A stretch of DNA of 64,000 bases from Nocardia sp. SYP-A9097. Lineage in GTDB: Bacteria; Actinomycetota; Actinomycetes; Mycobacteriales; Mycobacteriaceae. Below, one piece after another: positions 1 to 9,613 of this stretch. The notes beneath the pieces were generated by a model. The model was given only the letters and a program-made list of their open reading frames with translations. It ran no database searches and was not told where the DNA came from. Numbering within the stretch: the first letter of the stretch is position 1; each line of letters begins with the position of its first letter. Both the position numbers and the translations under genes were made by a program. Location: the NCBI RefSeq assembly GCF_009649815.1, contig NZ_WJIC01000003.1, forward strand, positions 372,001 to 436,000, read 5' to 3'.

Positions 1-1574
<1,574 letters not shown>

Positions 1575-1691
1575 TCATGTCGGCGCGGTTGGCCGTGCTG
1601 CAATCACAGTCTATTCGGACATCGGGAGCGCTCCCCGCCGTCACGGTGTGGGCGCGGGCCGCAGGACTCTCATCGCCGGCCCTCAGCGTCG

Positions 1692-1708
1692 TCACAGCAA
1701 TGCTGTGA
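1692..1708. promoter_or_regulatory. Palindrome TCACAGC-AAT-GCTGTGA in the divergent dosS/DUF2231 region
   Basis: Perfect 7-bp arms around a 3-bp centre, about 40 bp before the ATG at 1748. A 12-bp palindrome GGGAGCGCTCCC also lies at 1624-1635. No DosR-like box is visible between 1551 and 1747. It may be an operator for an unknown regulator or a short hairpin in the leader. Confidence 0.35.
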
Positions 1709-1747
1709 AAGCTTTGATCGTCCACTCCGTACGCGAGAGAGTTCTCC

Positions 1748-2257
1748 ATGGCGACGTTCAATGGTCTACCGGCTCATATCCTGCTCGTTCACTTCATCGT
1801 GGTGCTGGTGCCGTTGACCGCACTACTGGCGACGCTGTGTGCGGTGTGGCCCGCGGCGCGCCGCCGCCTGGTCTGGCTCAGCCTGGTGCTGGCCGCGGGT
1901 GTCGTGGTCATGACTCCGATCACCACCGACGCCGGTGAATGGCTGGAGCAGCGGGTCGGGCGTAATCCGAACCTGCAGAACCACACTCATCTCGGCGACA
2001 CCTTCATCTACTTCGCCCTCCCCTTGCTGATCGGCGCCGGGCTCGTAGCGGTGGTCCATGTCCGGGAAGGTCGCGGACGTTCGCTGTCCCGAGTGCTGGT
2101 CGGCGCGGTCGCGGTCCTGACCATCGCCGCGAGCATTGCCGCGACGGTGCAGGTGTACCGGATCGGGGAGTCCGGGTCGGGGTCGGTGTGGAACGGCGTA
2201 TCGGCACGACCCGCACAGACCCACGCGGGCGGAGACGGTGGCACACAACCGAAGTGA
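1748..2257 (+). CDS. DUF2231-like four-helix membrane protein
   Basis: 169-residue integral membrane protein. The N-terminal GLPAHILLVHF motif, followed by hydrophobic segments at about 8-30, 37-57, 83-104 and 113-133, matches the DUF2231 family (short four-TM proteins of unknown function; some relatives carry heme-binding histidines, and histidines are present here in PAHILLVH and NHTHLGD). The hydrophilic C-terminal tail is Gly/Ser/Thr rich. ATG follows GAGAGAGTT. Divergent from dosS and convergent with the flavodoxin-like gene, with 20 bp between stops. Function unknown. Confidence 0.7.
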   Translation: MATFNGLPAHILLVHFIVVLVPLTALLATLCAVWPAARRRLVWLSLVLAAGVVVMTPITTDAGEWLEQRVGRNPNLQNHTHLGDTFIYFALPLLIGAGLVAVVHVREGRGRSLSRVLVGAVAVLTIAASIAATVQVYRIGESGSGSVWNGVSARPAQTHAGGDGGTQPK

Positions 2258-2277
2258 GCCCGCTTACACGGTACTGC

Positions 2278-2835
2278 TCAGGGGTGGGACGGAGTGTACT
2301 TCGGCTGCGGCAGATGCAGCGTCTGTGCGATGGCCTCGGTCCAGGTGATGATCGCCTTCCAGTCACGCAGATCGCCGTAGCGGGGGCCGCCGAGCATGCG
2401 GTACATGGCGCGGGCCGGTAGCGAGACGCCGGCGCGCTCGTAATGCCCTGCGAACGCCCGGTATTCGTGCGGCGCGAGCGAATCCCGCACGGCGGCGATC
2501 TTTTTCGGGACAGCGCGGGCGACCCGCCGGCCGATCGGCCCCACCAGTGCGGGGCCGAGGCCGACGCTGAACAGCCACACATCGCGTGCGGCCAGATCGC
2601 CGTGGTGGTTGGCGATGTACTCGGGCACCGACGGCAGCAGCGACATATTGTGTACGGCGCTACCGATGACGACCGCGTCGAAACGCGATAGATCGGGCGC
2701 GTGTTCGATATCGGCGACCTCGACGGTCGCGCCGCGTCCGGCCAAGTCCGAGGCGATGAATTCGGCGATCTCGCGGGTCGATCCCTGCGCGGAGGCGTGG
2801 ATGACGGCGATTCGGGGGAGGGCGTTGTTTTCCAT
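2278..2835 (-). CDS. Flavodoxin-domain protein (HemG-like fold)
   Basis: 185-residue cytoplasmic FMN-binding flavodoxin-like protein. The N-terminal ASAQGSTREIAEFIA is the phosphate-binding loop pattern of the flavodoxin/menaquinone-dependent protoporphyrinogen oxidase group; a second loop is VVIGSAVHN. Start chosen at the ATG at 2835 (MENNALPRIAV), just before the first beta strand, with GGAGCAGG upstream; the open frame runs further but overlaps the next gene. A DosR-like box lies 59 bp upstream, so hypoxic induction is likely. Electron-transfer role inferred; the specific partner is unknown. Confidence 0.75.
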   Translation of the reverse strand: MENNALPRIAVIHASAQGSTREIAEFIASDLAGRGATVEVADIEHAPDLSRFDAVVIGSAVHNMSLLPSVPEYIANHHGDLAARDVWLFSVGLGPALVGPIGRRVARAVPKKIAAVRDSLAPHEYRAFAGHYERAGVSLPARAMYRMLGGPRYGDLRDWKAIITWTEAIAQTLHLPQPKYTPSHP

Positions 2836-2893
2836 GCGTCGAGCCTGCTCCGGACAGCCGAATTCGTTGAGAGGACTCGTGCCCGCGCCGACC

Positions 2894-2907
2894 GGGACCA
2901 TGGTCAT
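2894..2907 (-). promoter_or_regulatory. DosR-like box upstream of flavodoxin gene
   Basis: GGGACCATGGTCAT fits GGGACYNNNGNC, ending in AT instead of CC, and contains the perfect palindrome GACCATGGTC. It sits 59 bp from the ATG at 2835, the same spacing as the box before the SRPBCC gene (30260). Confidence 0.55.
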
Positions 2908-2926
2908 CGCCTCGTCGAGTCCGGGC

Positions 2927-3805
2927 TCAGGACGCCGCCGCGGCCGGATGCCGCAGGCTGCCCAGCGCGGAGACGAGCAGGTGATGCGTTTCGTCCGCGA
3001 CGGACTCGAGTTCGCGTTGCGAGGTGGCTCGGACCATGATGCTCGGGTCGGCCGCCTCCACAACGATGCCGGTTTCGTCGGCGCGTAGCACCACATTGCA
3101 CGGCAGCAGCAGTCCGGCCTGCCGATCGGCATCGAGCCCCTGCGCCGCCAGCCGGGGATGACACACGCCGAGAATCAGATACTCCTCGATGTGCTCGCCG
3201 ACCTGCTCCCGCAGCACCGCTTGCATATCGGTCTCGGTGAGAACACGGAATCCGGCTCGCTGCAGTGCATTCCGGGTCAGGGCGACCGCGTCGGGCCAGT
3301 TCATCGTGAGATGGACGGCGATGGCCGGTGACGGTGCGACCGGAATCCTGATCTCGGTGATCAGCTGTCGTGGATCGCTGACTTCGTCGGGGCCGATCAA
3401 ATAGGCCTCGGTCGGCGGCCCGATCGGCCGGCACGCCGCCTCGGACAACCATTCCCGCAGCGCGCGGTATGCGGCGTCGATCCCGTCGTAACCGCCACGA
3501 TGACTGGTACGTGCCACCAACACCGAAGGCTGAATGACCAGTTGCGCACCGGAACTCGGCCCCAGCGCGGGAGCGGCCTCGATGGGGAGCCCGAAATCAA
3601 CGGTGATCGAGTCGTCGGCGGGCAGTTCCCGATGGAACGTGATGGTCGGTGCGCCGCTGGCGGTGAGCCCGGCCTGCGCGGCCGCCTCCTCGAGTCGGCG
3701 CATGCCATTCACGATGCCCTCGGTGAGCAGATCCGGGCGGATCTCGAGCGGTACGCGCACAACAGTCTGCGGCGCCGTTTCGCATAGCGTCACCCGGTAT
3801 TCCAT
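2927..3805 (-). CDS. GyrI-like effector-binding domain fused to DUF302
   Basis: 292-residue cytoplasmic protein of two modules. Residues about 1-160 (MEYRVTLCETAPQTVVRVPL onwards) look like the GyrI-like/AraC-effector (SOUL-like) small-molecule binding fold. Residues about 175-280 are DUF302, with GFRVLTETDMQAVLREQVG, YLILGVCHPRLAAQGLDAD, GLLLPCNVVLR. The ATG at 3805 has an excellent AAGGAGG site 6 bp away, which rules out the longer frame to 3871. Free-standing DUF302 proteins are common in sulfur- and stress-related actinobacterial loci; their biochemistry is not settled. The fusion suggests ligand sensing combined with the DUF302 function, but this is inference. Lies 91 bp upstream of the flavodoxin gene on the same strand; may share its transcript. 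Confidence 0.75.
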   Translation of the reverse strand: MEYRVTLCETAPQTVVRVPLEIRPDLLTEGIVNGMRRLEEAAAQAGLTASGAPTITFHRELPADDSITVDFGLPIEAAPALGPSSGAQLVIQPSVLVARTSHRGGYDGIDAAYRALREWLSEAACRPIGPPTEAYLIGPDEVSDPRQLITEIRIPVAPSPAIAVHLTMNWPDAVALTRNALQRAGFRVLTETDMQAVLREQVGEHIEEYLILGVCHPRLAAQGLDADRQAGLLLPCNVVLRADETGIVVEAADPSIMVRATSQRELESVADETHHLLVSALGSLRHPAAAAS

Positions 3806-3933
3806 TGGATGCCTCCTTGAATAGATTCTGTTCCCAGGGTGTCCGCTCCCGGGTTTCGCAGCCAGAGGCAAAAGTCATGCCGGCAGGGGTAGAAGCGCAG
3901 TGCTGATCGCCACTTCCGATCGCCGCATCCCGG

Positions 3934-4122
3934 GTGCTGGACGCGGCCGGGCTGGCGCCATGCCTGGACGTGGACCTGGCCGTCGATGTCGACGCCACGC
4001 TGGCACTGCAGCCCAGCATTCTGTACTGCTCCTGCGTCGATACCGGACTGCGAGCTCAGGTGACCGCGCTGCTCAGCGGCATCGGCTACGACGACTACCA
4101 CCCCGGCTGGTCCTGGTGCTGA
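3934..4122 (+). CDS. Small hypothetical ORF, 62 aa
   Basis: Short open frame with a GTG start and a Cys-rich centre (LYCSCVDTG) and C-terminus ending in Trp-Ser-Trp-Cys. No clear ribosome site and no recognised family. The only support is that it lies between a strong promoter-free spacer and the perfect hairpin at 4153-4207, which would end its transcript. It may be a remnant. Confidence 0.3.
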   Translation: MLDAAGLAPCLDVDLAVDVDATLALQPSILYCSCVDTGLRAQVTALLSGIGYDDYHPGWSWC

Positions 4123-4152
4123 CCGTGAACTGAGGACATCGACCGATAACAC

Positions 4153-4207
4153 CAATAGAAGCGACAACCCCGGCGGGACGAATCCGCCGGGGTTGTCGCT
4201 TCTATTG
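4153..4207. terminator. Perfect 24-bp stem, 7-nt loop hairpin
   Basis: Arms 4153-4176 and 4184-4207 are exact reverse complements; the loop is GACGAAT. The stem begins CAATAGAAGCG on the left and ends with CTTCTATTG on the right, so A-rich and T-rich bases flank the GC core on both sides. This is the shape of a bidirectional terminator. It lies between the small + strand ORF and the - strand gene at 4275. The length and perfection are unusual. Confidence 0.75.
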
Positions 4208-4274
4208 TGCTGTCCCGGATTTCGGCCCGTGTCTCGGGCTCGTGCGTCCCTGCCCTTTGTCCCGCCGGCGGGCT

Positions 4275-4547
4275 CTACCTCCCGGCGATGAGCACCACGA
4301 CAAAGAACAGGAACAAGGCCAGGGGCAGCAGAATAGGCAGCAGCCAGGGCAGTGCCCAGCTCCAGCCGCTGCTCGTGCCCGGTACCGGTGCCGAGATCCG
4401 CCCTTCGGCTTTGAGCTTGTGCAGATGGTCACGAGTGCGGCGCTCGGCCGAGGTGAACGGGCGATACTCCGGTACCCAGTACGGGCAGTACGGGGTCACA
4501 TGCGAGGCGAACAGACACCCCGGATTCGGACACAGATATTCGATCAC
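4275..4547 (-). CDS. Small Cys-rich protein with C-terminal membrane anchor
   Basis: 90 residues. The N-terminus has CPNPGC followed by His and CPY within the first 22 residues, suggesting a small metal-binding knuckle. A charged linker follows (SAERRTRDHLHKLKAEGRI), then a strong hydrophobic segment at about 66-88. A GGAAGGGG site precedes the ATG. No family recognised; likely a tail-anchored membrane protein. Converges on the hairpin at 4153-4207, which probably terminates it. Confidence 0.6.
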   Translation of the reverse strand: MIEYLCPNPGCLFASHVTPYCPYWVPEYRPFTSAERRTRDHLHKLKAEGRISAPVPGTSSGWSWALPWLLPILLPLALFLFFVVVLIAGR

Positions 4548-4733
4548 CGCTCGCCCCTTCCCCGCGGACTGCGTTCAGCATGACAGCAGCCTGTGACACG
4601 AGTCGGCGATTCTGTTCCGCGAAAACTACCGGGACCCCAGGACAGGTGTGAGTCGGCAGGGTCGGGGACGGATTCGTGTCGGACCCCTGTGTCACTCTCG
4701 GAAGGATTACCCGCGGCCCGAAGAAGGAACGAC

Positions 4734-4925
4734 ATGGCCGAGATCGGTGAACGTCCCGAAGTCCGACTCGTCGCGCACTGCCGGCGGTGTCACGGCTGGC
4801 TGGTGTCACCGAAATCGGTACTCGCGGGCATCGGCCCCACGTGCGCGATTCGCGAGCAGAGCGAGCTGCGGGCAGCACTGGCCGCGCAGCCGGTCGCGTT
4901 GACGTTGTTCGATATCGCGGCCTGA
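4734..4925 (+). CDS. DUF6011-like small zinc-ribbon protein
   Basis: 63 residues with CRRCHGWLVSPKSVLAGIGPTC: a CxxC pair, the SVxxGIGPxC signature and a third Cys. This matches DUF6011, small actinobacterial/phage-associated proteins of unknown function. The ATG at 4734 has GAAGGAA 5 bp upstream. The longer frame back to 4593 lacks a ribosome site and has atypical composition. Confidence 0.65.
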   Translation: MAEIGERPEVRLVAHCRRCHGWLVSPKSVLAGIGPTCAIREQSELRAALAAQPVALTLFDIAA

Positions 4926-5010
4926 TCCACTCCGGGCGCGGTCCCCTCGTGAATCTCCGAACATCTCGCCTGGCCTGATCGTGTCGGCCCCACGCGTCAT
5001 ACTGTCGCTC

Positions 5011-5346
5011 ATGGGGTATGAAGCCGTGCGGCGTCATTCTCGCCGGGGGAAGATCGGCGGGAGTTACGTGAGCGGGTCCGTTCGTTTCCGCGACCGACGC
5101 GCGCCTCGGCGGGGGCGCTACACGTCGATGTATGTCCACAGTTACCACAGTGCCTCGCCCATGCCGATCGTGTGGGGGCTCGCGGTGCTCGTGGGTGGTG
5201 TGGCCCTGCTGCTGATCGTGCTGACTCTCACCCACATGGGTTCGGTGGAGCGCCCGGCCGACACCGCTGTGGTGCCTTCGACGATCGCGACCACGCAGCC
5301 GACTGTCCCGCCGCAGCCATGTTTCCCGTTCCAGGCGTCCTGCTGA
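5011..5346 (+). CDS. Small single-pass membrane protein, hypothetical
   Basis: About 111 residues. The N-terminus is strongly basic (RRHSRRGKIGG, RFRDRRAPRRGR), followed by one hydrophobic segment (PIVWGLAVLVGGVALLLIVLTL) and a Pro/Thr-rich tail with two Cys near the end. The start is uncertain: GTG 4981, ATG 5011, GTG 5068 (with GGGAG close by) and ATG 5128 are all in frame. Topology rules would put the basic end inside. No homologue family recognised. Confidence 0.45.
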   Translation: MGYEAVRRHSRRGKIGGSYVSGSVRFRDRRAPRRGRYTSMYVHSYHSASPMPIVWGLAVLVGGVALLLIVLTLTHMGSVERPADTAVVPSTIATTQPTVPPQPCFPFQASC

Positions 5347-5597
5347 GTACAGGTGCCACCCGACCCGGGCCGCACCCCCTACGCGGCGGGGGTGGTGTCC
5401 TGCTCTTGGGGCACGGAGCGTTTGTTGTACCAGTCCTGAGCGCCCTCATCTATTGACCGGACTATGCGCAGTTCAGGGGCGCAGTAGTCAGGCCCTCCGC
5501 CAGGGCGGGCGTCGTCGGTTCCGGACCGTCCGTACCCTGCCCATACCTGTGTACGGGCGGGCGGGGGACGGGCGGAAGCGCCTACGAGCAGCGGCTG

Positions 5598-5825
5598 TCA
5601 GCGAGATACTTCCTGGCGCTGACGCTGTTCACCACGTTCCACGCGCATTTGCTGTGCCACGTCGGCCGGCCCCCCCGGAGTGGGAATGCGGGCCTCGGTG
5701 AGCCACTGCGCGATCGTCTCGAAGGACTGTCCGGCCTTGTTCATCCGATCGATCAGGCCGACGAGTTCGTCGCTGGCAACGCGAGGGCGCCCGACAGGCC
5801 GACGCCCAGCGTCGTTGCCGGTCAC
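5598..5825 (-). CDS. Small recombinase-like helix-turn-helix protein
   Basis: 75 residues. GRPRVASDELVGLIDRMN then SFETIAQWLTEARIPTPGG resembles the DNA-binding part of large serine recombinases, where a similar motif follows the catalytic domain; the catalytic domain is absent. Starts with GTG overlapping the TGA of the upstream membrane-protein gene (GTGA), so translation is probably coupled. Might act as a small DNA-binding protein or be a recombinase remnant. Confidence 0.5.
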   Translation of the reverse strand: MTGNDAGRRPVGRPRVASDELVGLIDRMNKAGQSFETIAQWLTEARIPTPGGPADVAQQMRVERGEQRQRQEVSR

Positions 5826-6160
5826 TGGTCGCGCTCCTGCGGCTCGCCGGACCGCGCGGATCCGGGATCGCCGAGGGCCGAGCGAGGGACGTCGCTTCTA
5901 GCCGGTTCGTTGGAGTCCGCCTGCTTGAGCCGCGCAATGGTGTCGAGCACCAGGCGCAGGAGTTCGGTGAAGTGGCCGAGCAGGAGGGTGAGGATCCGCT
6001 CGCCGCGAGCACGGCGGGCGGGGGTTGTACCGCGCAGGGCTTCCCACAGGGCGAACCCGATGAACACCAGGTAGGCGGCGATCACCAGTGCGATCAGCCC
6101 CAGGACGAGGCTGATCGTGTGGTTCCAGTCGACCGCCATGGTGGAGGTGGTGCTGGGCAA
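5822..6160 (-). CDS. Small membrane protein with cytoplasmic tail
   Basis: 112 residues. One long hydrophobic segment (ISLVLGLIALVIAAYLVFIGFALW), then an amphipathic Leu-rich stretch (ILTLLLGHFTELLRLVLDTI) and an acidic/Pro tail. A TTG start at 6160 has GGGAG 8 bp upstream; the internal ATG at 6139 lacks a site. Co-transcribed with the HTH-like gene by a 4-bp overlap. Family not recognised. Confidence 0.5.
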   Translation of the reverse strand: MPSTTSTMAVDWNHTISLVLGLIALVIAAYLVFIGFALWEALRGTTPARRARGERILTLLLGHFTELLRLVLDTIARLKQADSNEPARSDVPRSALGDPGSARSGEPQERDQ

Positions 6161-6542
6161 GTTGTTTTCTCCCGCGAAGAGGCGGGAGCGCGCAGGGTGC
6201 GCGTTCTCCCGCAGGTGGACTGGCTAGCCAGACCGCCCCGCGGGTAGGACCACGCTCGATGTGAGGAGTAGCTGAAGCCAGTTGCCCCGGTGAGGAACCT
6301 CGTTCGTGGGAGGGAGATGTGCCAGCGGCCATGAACCGCGGGCGCCACAGAGAGAAGGCCACCCGGATGATGAAGCTGAGCAAGCACCGGCCGAAGAACC
6401 AGCCGAAAGCTATGCGGAGGTCCTTGAGTCCCGAATGGTGGTGTGCCCATCGGAGCAGGCGGCTGAAGTCCGCCAAAGAAATCTCCAGTCCATGCCGATC
6501 GGCCCCATCGGGGCTAGCGGCAACCGGCTGTATCTCCTGCAT
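5898..6542 (-). CDS. Doubtful hypothetical ORF overlapping the next gene
   Basis: The ATG at 6542 has a convincing AGAGGA site. The first ~95 residues look protein-like, with a hydrophobic stretch FGWFFGRCLLSFIIRVAFSLW. The rest (from about 6160 down) is simply the out-of-frame reading of the 5822-6160 gene, so the true 3' end is probably lost to a frameshift. Reported because the ribosome site and N-terminus are plausible. From 6606 to 6931 I see no gene. Confidence 0.3.
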   Translation of the reverse strand: MQEIQPVAASPDGADRHGLEISLADFSRLLRWAHHHSGLKDLRIAFGWFFGRCLLSFIIRVAFSLWRPRFMAAGTSPSHERGSSPGQLASATPHIERGPTRGAVWLASPPAGERAPCALPPLRGRKQLAQHHLHHGGRLEPHDQPRPGADRTGDRRLPGVHRVRPVGSPARYNPRPPCSRRADPHPPARPLHRTPAPGARHHCAAQAGGLQRTG

Positions 6543-6931
6543 GATTCCTCTATACAGACCACTTCCGGCATGGCGGTATTTATTCGCCGTATAGCAGTAG
6601 GCCACGCTCGCGGGGGACAGGTGCGCGACTTCCTCAGGCTGTCCGAGGTACGCGCACGACTGTCTCTGAAACGATCATTTCCGAGATCCGTTGCGTGGCA
6701 GTAGACGTTGCCGAGTGGATCAGTCCCGGATCTGGGTCTCGGTATCAGCGTCTCGGAAGTATCTGGTTGTGGTAGTGGCGAATTCGGGTGTTACCGGAGG
6801 CCCGGATCTTGATGCCGGGCTGTCGGATACTTGACGGTGACCAGTGAGAATGAGGGTGTTCGCTGGACCGGTGGTGGGGGTGGCTCGTAGCCTGCCTGCA
6901 GCACTGTGTGATGTGGTGTGACTGATCGGGG

Positions 6932-8932
6932 GTGGGCCTGGTGGTGGGTGTGGGGTCGGTGTTCGCGGGGTACGTGATCAAAGCGCGTCTGGGTGCGGGC
7001 GGGATGGGTGTGGTCTACCTCGCGCGGCATCCGCGGCTCAAACGTGATGTGGCGTTGAAGGTTCTGCATGATCAGTGGGCCGCGGAGGCCGGGACGCGGG
7101 CGGCGTTCGATCGGGAAGCCGAACTGGCCTCGCAGCTCGATCATCCGAACATCGTGCAGGTGTACGACCGTAGCGATCCGGTGGATCCGGCGTTGTGGCT
7201 CTCGATGCGGCATATCGCCGGCGGGGACGCGACCGCGTTGCTGGCTGCCGCGCCGGGCGGGTTACCTGTCGAGGAAGTGCTCGCGTTGATCACCGACACC
7301 GCGTATGCACTCGATCACGCGCACACCCATGGTGTGCTGCATCGGGATGTGAAACCGGCGAATCTGCTGATCGAGCACGATCCCCGCCACGGGCGCAAGG
7401 CGGTGCTCACCGACTTCGGGATCGCCCGCGCGGTCGATTCGGCGACGACCGCGACCAGCATCGCGATGTCGCTTCCCTACGCTGCGCCCGAACGATTCGG
7501 CGCGGGCCCTGTCGATCACCGGGCCGATCTCTACTCCCTCGGGTGCACGATGTTCCAGCTGTTCACCGGGCAGGTCCCGTTTCCCGCGCGGGCACCGCTC
7601 GAGTTCATGACCGCTCACCTGAGCGCTCCGGTCCCGTCGGTGCGGGTGTTGCGCCCGGATCTGCCGGTGTTCTTGGACGCGGTGATCGCGACCGTGCTGG
7701 CCAAGAACCCTGCTGATCGGTATCCCTCAGGTCAGGACCTGGTGGCGGATCTGCGGCGCGCGGTCACCGCCACCACACTCGCGCCGCCGCACGCACCAGC
7801 CACACCACCAACGGTCGAGACGGATCGCAAACCCTCCGATACTCGGGGCGCCCACGTTGCGGACCCGCACAACCCTGAGGAGATGTTCCGTCTTGGATAC
7901 CTCCTTCGCCAGCAGGGGAAGATCGCTGAGGCCGAAATCTGGTACCGCAAAGCCGCCGACACCGGTCACGCGTACGCGATGAACGGTCTCGGGTTCCTAC
8001 TCGAGCAGCGGGGCGATCTCACCGAAGCCGAAGGCTGGTACCGCAAAGCCGCCGACACCGGCCACGCGCGCGCGATGAACAATCTCGGGTTCCTGCTCAA
8101 GAGGCGGGGTGAACTGGTCGAAGCCGAGACCTGGTACCGCAAGGGTGCCGACACCGGCAACGTGGGCGCGATGAACAATCTCGGGTTCCTGCTCAAGAGG
8201 CGGGGCGATCTCACCGAAGCCGAGACCTGGTACCGCAAGAGCGCCGACACCGGTCACGCGTACGCGATGAACGGTCTCGGGTTCCTACTCGAGCAGCGGG
8301 GCGATCTCACCGAAGCCGAAGGCTGGTACCGCAAAGCCGCCGACACCGGCCACGCGCGCGCGATGAACAATCTCGGGTTCCTGCTCAAGAGGCGGGGTGA
8401 ACTGGTCGAAGCCGAGACCTGGTACCGCAAGGGTGCCGACACCGGCAACGTGGGCGCGATGAACAATCTCGGGTTCCTGCTCGAAGACCGGGGCGATCTC
8501 ACCGAAGCCGAAGGCTGGTACCGCAAGAGCGCCGACACCGGCAACGCGTACGCGATGAACAATCTCGGGTTCCTACTCGAGCAGCGGGGCGATCTCACGG
8601 AAGCCGAAGGCTGGTACTGCAAAGCCGCCGACACCGGCCACGCGCGCGCGATGAACAATCTCGGGTTCCTGCTCAAGAGGCGGGGTGAGCTCGCCGACGC
8701 CGAGACCTGGTATCGCAAGAGCGCCGACACCGGCAACGCGGACGCGATGAACAACCTCGGGCTCCTGCTCAAGGAGCGGGGCGATCTCACCGAAGCCGAG
8801 ACCTGGTATCGCAAAGCCGCCGACAGCGGCCACGCGGGCGCGATGAACAATCTCGGGTTCCTGCTCAAGAGGCGGGGCGAGCTCATTGAAGCCGAGAGTT
8901 GGTTTCAGCGGGCGCGCGCTGGGAACAGTTGA
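6932..8932 (+). CDS. Ser/Thr protein kinase fused to Sel1/TPR-like repeats
   Basis: 666 residues. Residues about 10-275 are a Hanks-type kinase: glycine loop LGAGGMGVVYLA, Lys in DVALKVL, HRDVKPANLL catalytic loop, TDFGIARAV, and an APE-type signature YAAPERFG. No transmembrane helix or PASTA domain follows. After a Pro/Thr linker (about 280-310) come ten-plus 32-residue units of the type AEGWYRKAADTGHARAMNNLG, i.e. Sel1/TPR-like protein-interaction repeats. The kinase is therefore probably cytoplasmic. Start uncertain: several GTG codons between 6932 and 6959 are in frame. Neighbours are a decayed resolvase and small proteins, suggesting a recombining locus. Confidence 0.88.
   Translation: MGLVVGVGSVFAGYVIKARLGAGGMGVVYLARHPRLKRDVALKVLHDQWAAEAGTRAAFDREAELASQLDHPNIVQVYDRSDPVDPALWLSMRHIAGGDATALLAAAPGGLPVEEVLALITDTAYALDHAHTHGVLHRDVKPANLLIEHDPRHGRKAVLTDFGIARAVDSATTATSIAMSLPYAAPERFGAGPVDHRADLYSLGCTMFQLFTGQVPFPARAPLEFMTAHLSAPVPSVRVLRPDLPVFLDAVIATVLAKNPADRYPSGQDLVADLRRAVTATTLAPPHAPATPPTVETDRKPSDTRGAHVADPHNPEEMFRLGYLLRQQGKIAEAEIWYRKAADTGHAYAMNGLGFLLEQRGDLTEAEGWYRKAADTGHARAMNNLGFLLKRRGELVEAETWYRKGADTGNVGAMNNLGFLLKRRGDLTEAETWYRKSADTGHAYAMNGLGFLLEQRGDLTEAEGWYRKAADTGHARAMNNLGFLLKRRGELVEAETWYRKGADTGNVGAMNNLGFLLEDRGDLTEAEGWYRKSADTGNAYAMNNLGFLLEQRGDLTEAEGWYCKAADTGHARAMNNLGFLLKRRGELADAETWYRKSADTGNADAMNNLGLLLKERGDLTEAETWYRKAADSGHAGAMNNLGFLLKRRGELIEAESWFQRARAGNS
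7940..8899 (+). repeat. Ten tandem 96-bp coding repeats with a recent 288-bp duplication
   Basis: The TGGTACCGC landmark recurs at 7940, 8036, 8132, 8228, 8324, 8420, 8516, 8612, 8708 and 8804, exactly 96 bp apart, with a degenerate unit at 8900. Units 1-3 and 4-6 are nearly identical over about 240 bp (from about 7964 and 8252), diverging only at the unit-end (AAGAGGCGG versus GAAGACCGG). This indicates a recent three-unit duplication. Confidence 0.9.
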
Positions 8933-8990
8933 CTTCTCGGAGGGCGGGGTCGCGGCGTCGTGTTCACAGCCTGTCGTTTTGGGGTTGCGC

Positions 8991-9540
8991 GTGGGCTACG
9001 TCCGCGTCAGCGCGGTGGATCAGAACACCGCCCGCCAGCTCGACGGCATCGCGGTGGACAAGACGTTCACGGACAAGATGTCCGGCAAGGACACCGACCG
9101 CGACCAGCTCACCGCGATGCTCGGGTACGTCCGCGAGGGCGACACCGTGGTGGTGCACTCCATGGACCGCCTGGCCCGCAATCTCGGCGACCTGCTCACC
9201 CTCGTGCAGGACCTCACCGACGCGCAGCTGATGCTCTCGATCATGGGCGCGGTCGCGCAGTTCGAACGCGCCATGATCGGCGAGCGCCAGCGCGAAGGCA
9301 TCGCCAAGGCCAAAGCCCGCGGCGTCTACACCGGCCGCAAACCGGCCCTGTCCGATGCGCAGGCCGGCGAACTGCGTGCCCGTGCGGCGGCGGGCGAGCG
9401 CAAGACCGCCCTCGCGCAGGCCTTCGGGATCTCTCGCGACACCGTCTACACCTACCTGCAGGCCGGCGTCCCCACGCTGCCGGTCGATACGCGCCCGCTG
9501 CCCAATACCGCCGTGTACGACCAGCTGCTGACCCGGCCAC
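8991..9540 (+). pseudogene. Decayed Tn3-type resolvase/invertase
   Basis: GTG 8991 starts VGYVRVSAVDQNTARQLDG, the serine-recombinase N-terminus; Ser at position 6 of this stretch is the expected nucleophile, and MDRLARNLGDLL is the conserved arginine block. Between LVQDLTD and AQLMLSIMGAVAQFERA about 25 residues normally present (the E-helix approach, FVKE..F) are missing in frame. The DNA-binding part (GRKPALSDAQ, LAQAFGISRDTVYTYL) is present, but after about 9475 the reading frame runs on without a stop into sequence of another gene. Probably inactive. No terminal repeats or transposase seen. Confidence 0.75.
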
Positions 9541-9613
9541 GTGGCGCGCAAGCCCGGTCTCCCTCCGGATCGACGGCGAGTGGCTCACCGCTACCGGCCG
9601 AGTGGTGCCGGGC

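Noticed and set aside
4630..4646. CGGGACCCCAGGACAGG as a DosR-like box before the DUF6011 gene
   Set aside because: The spacing of the second half does not fit (A where C is required).
7966..8886. Repeated frames on the - strand opposite the kinase repeats
   Set aside because: They exist only because the 96-bp repeat keeps the frame open on both strands.
7940..8899. CRISPR-like periodic repeats
   Set aside because: 96-bp units are contiguous, coding and have no spacers.
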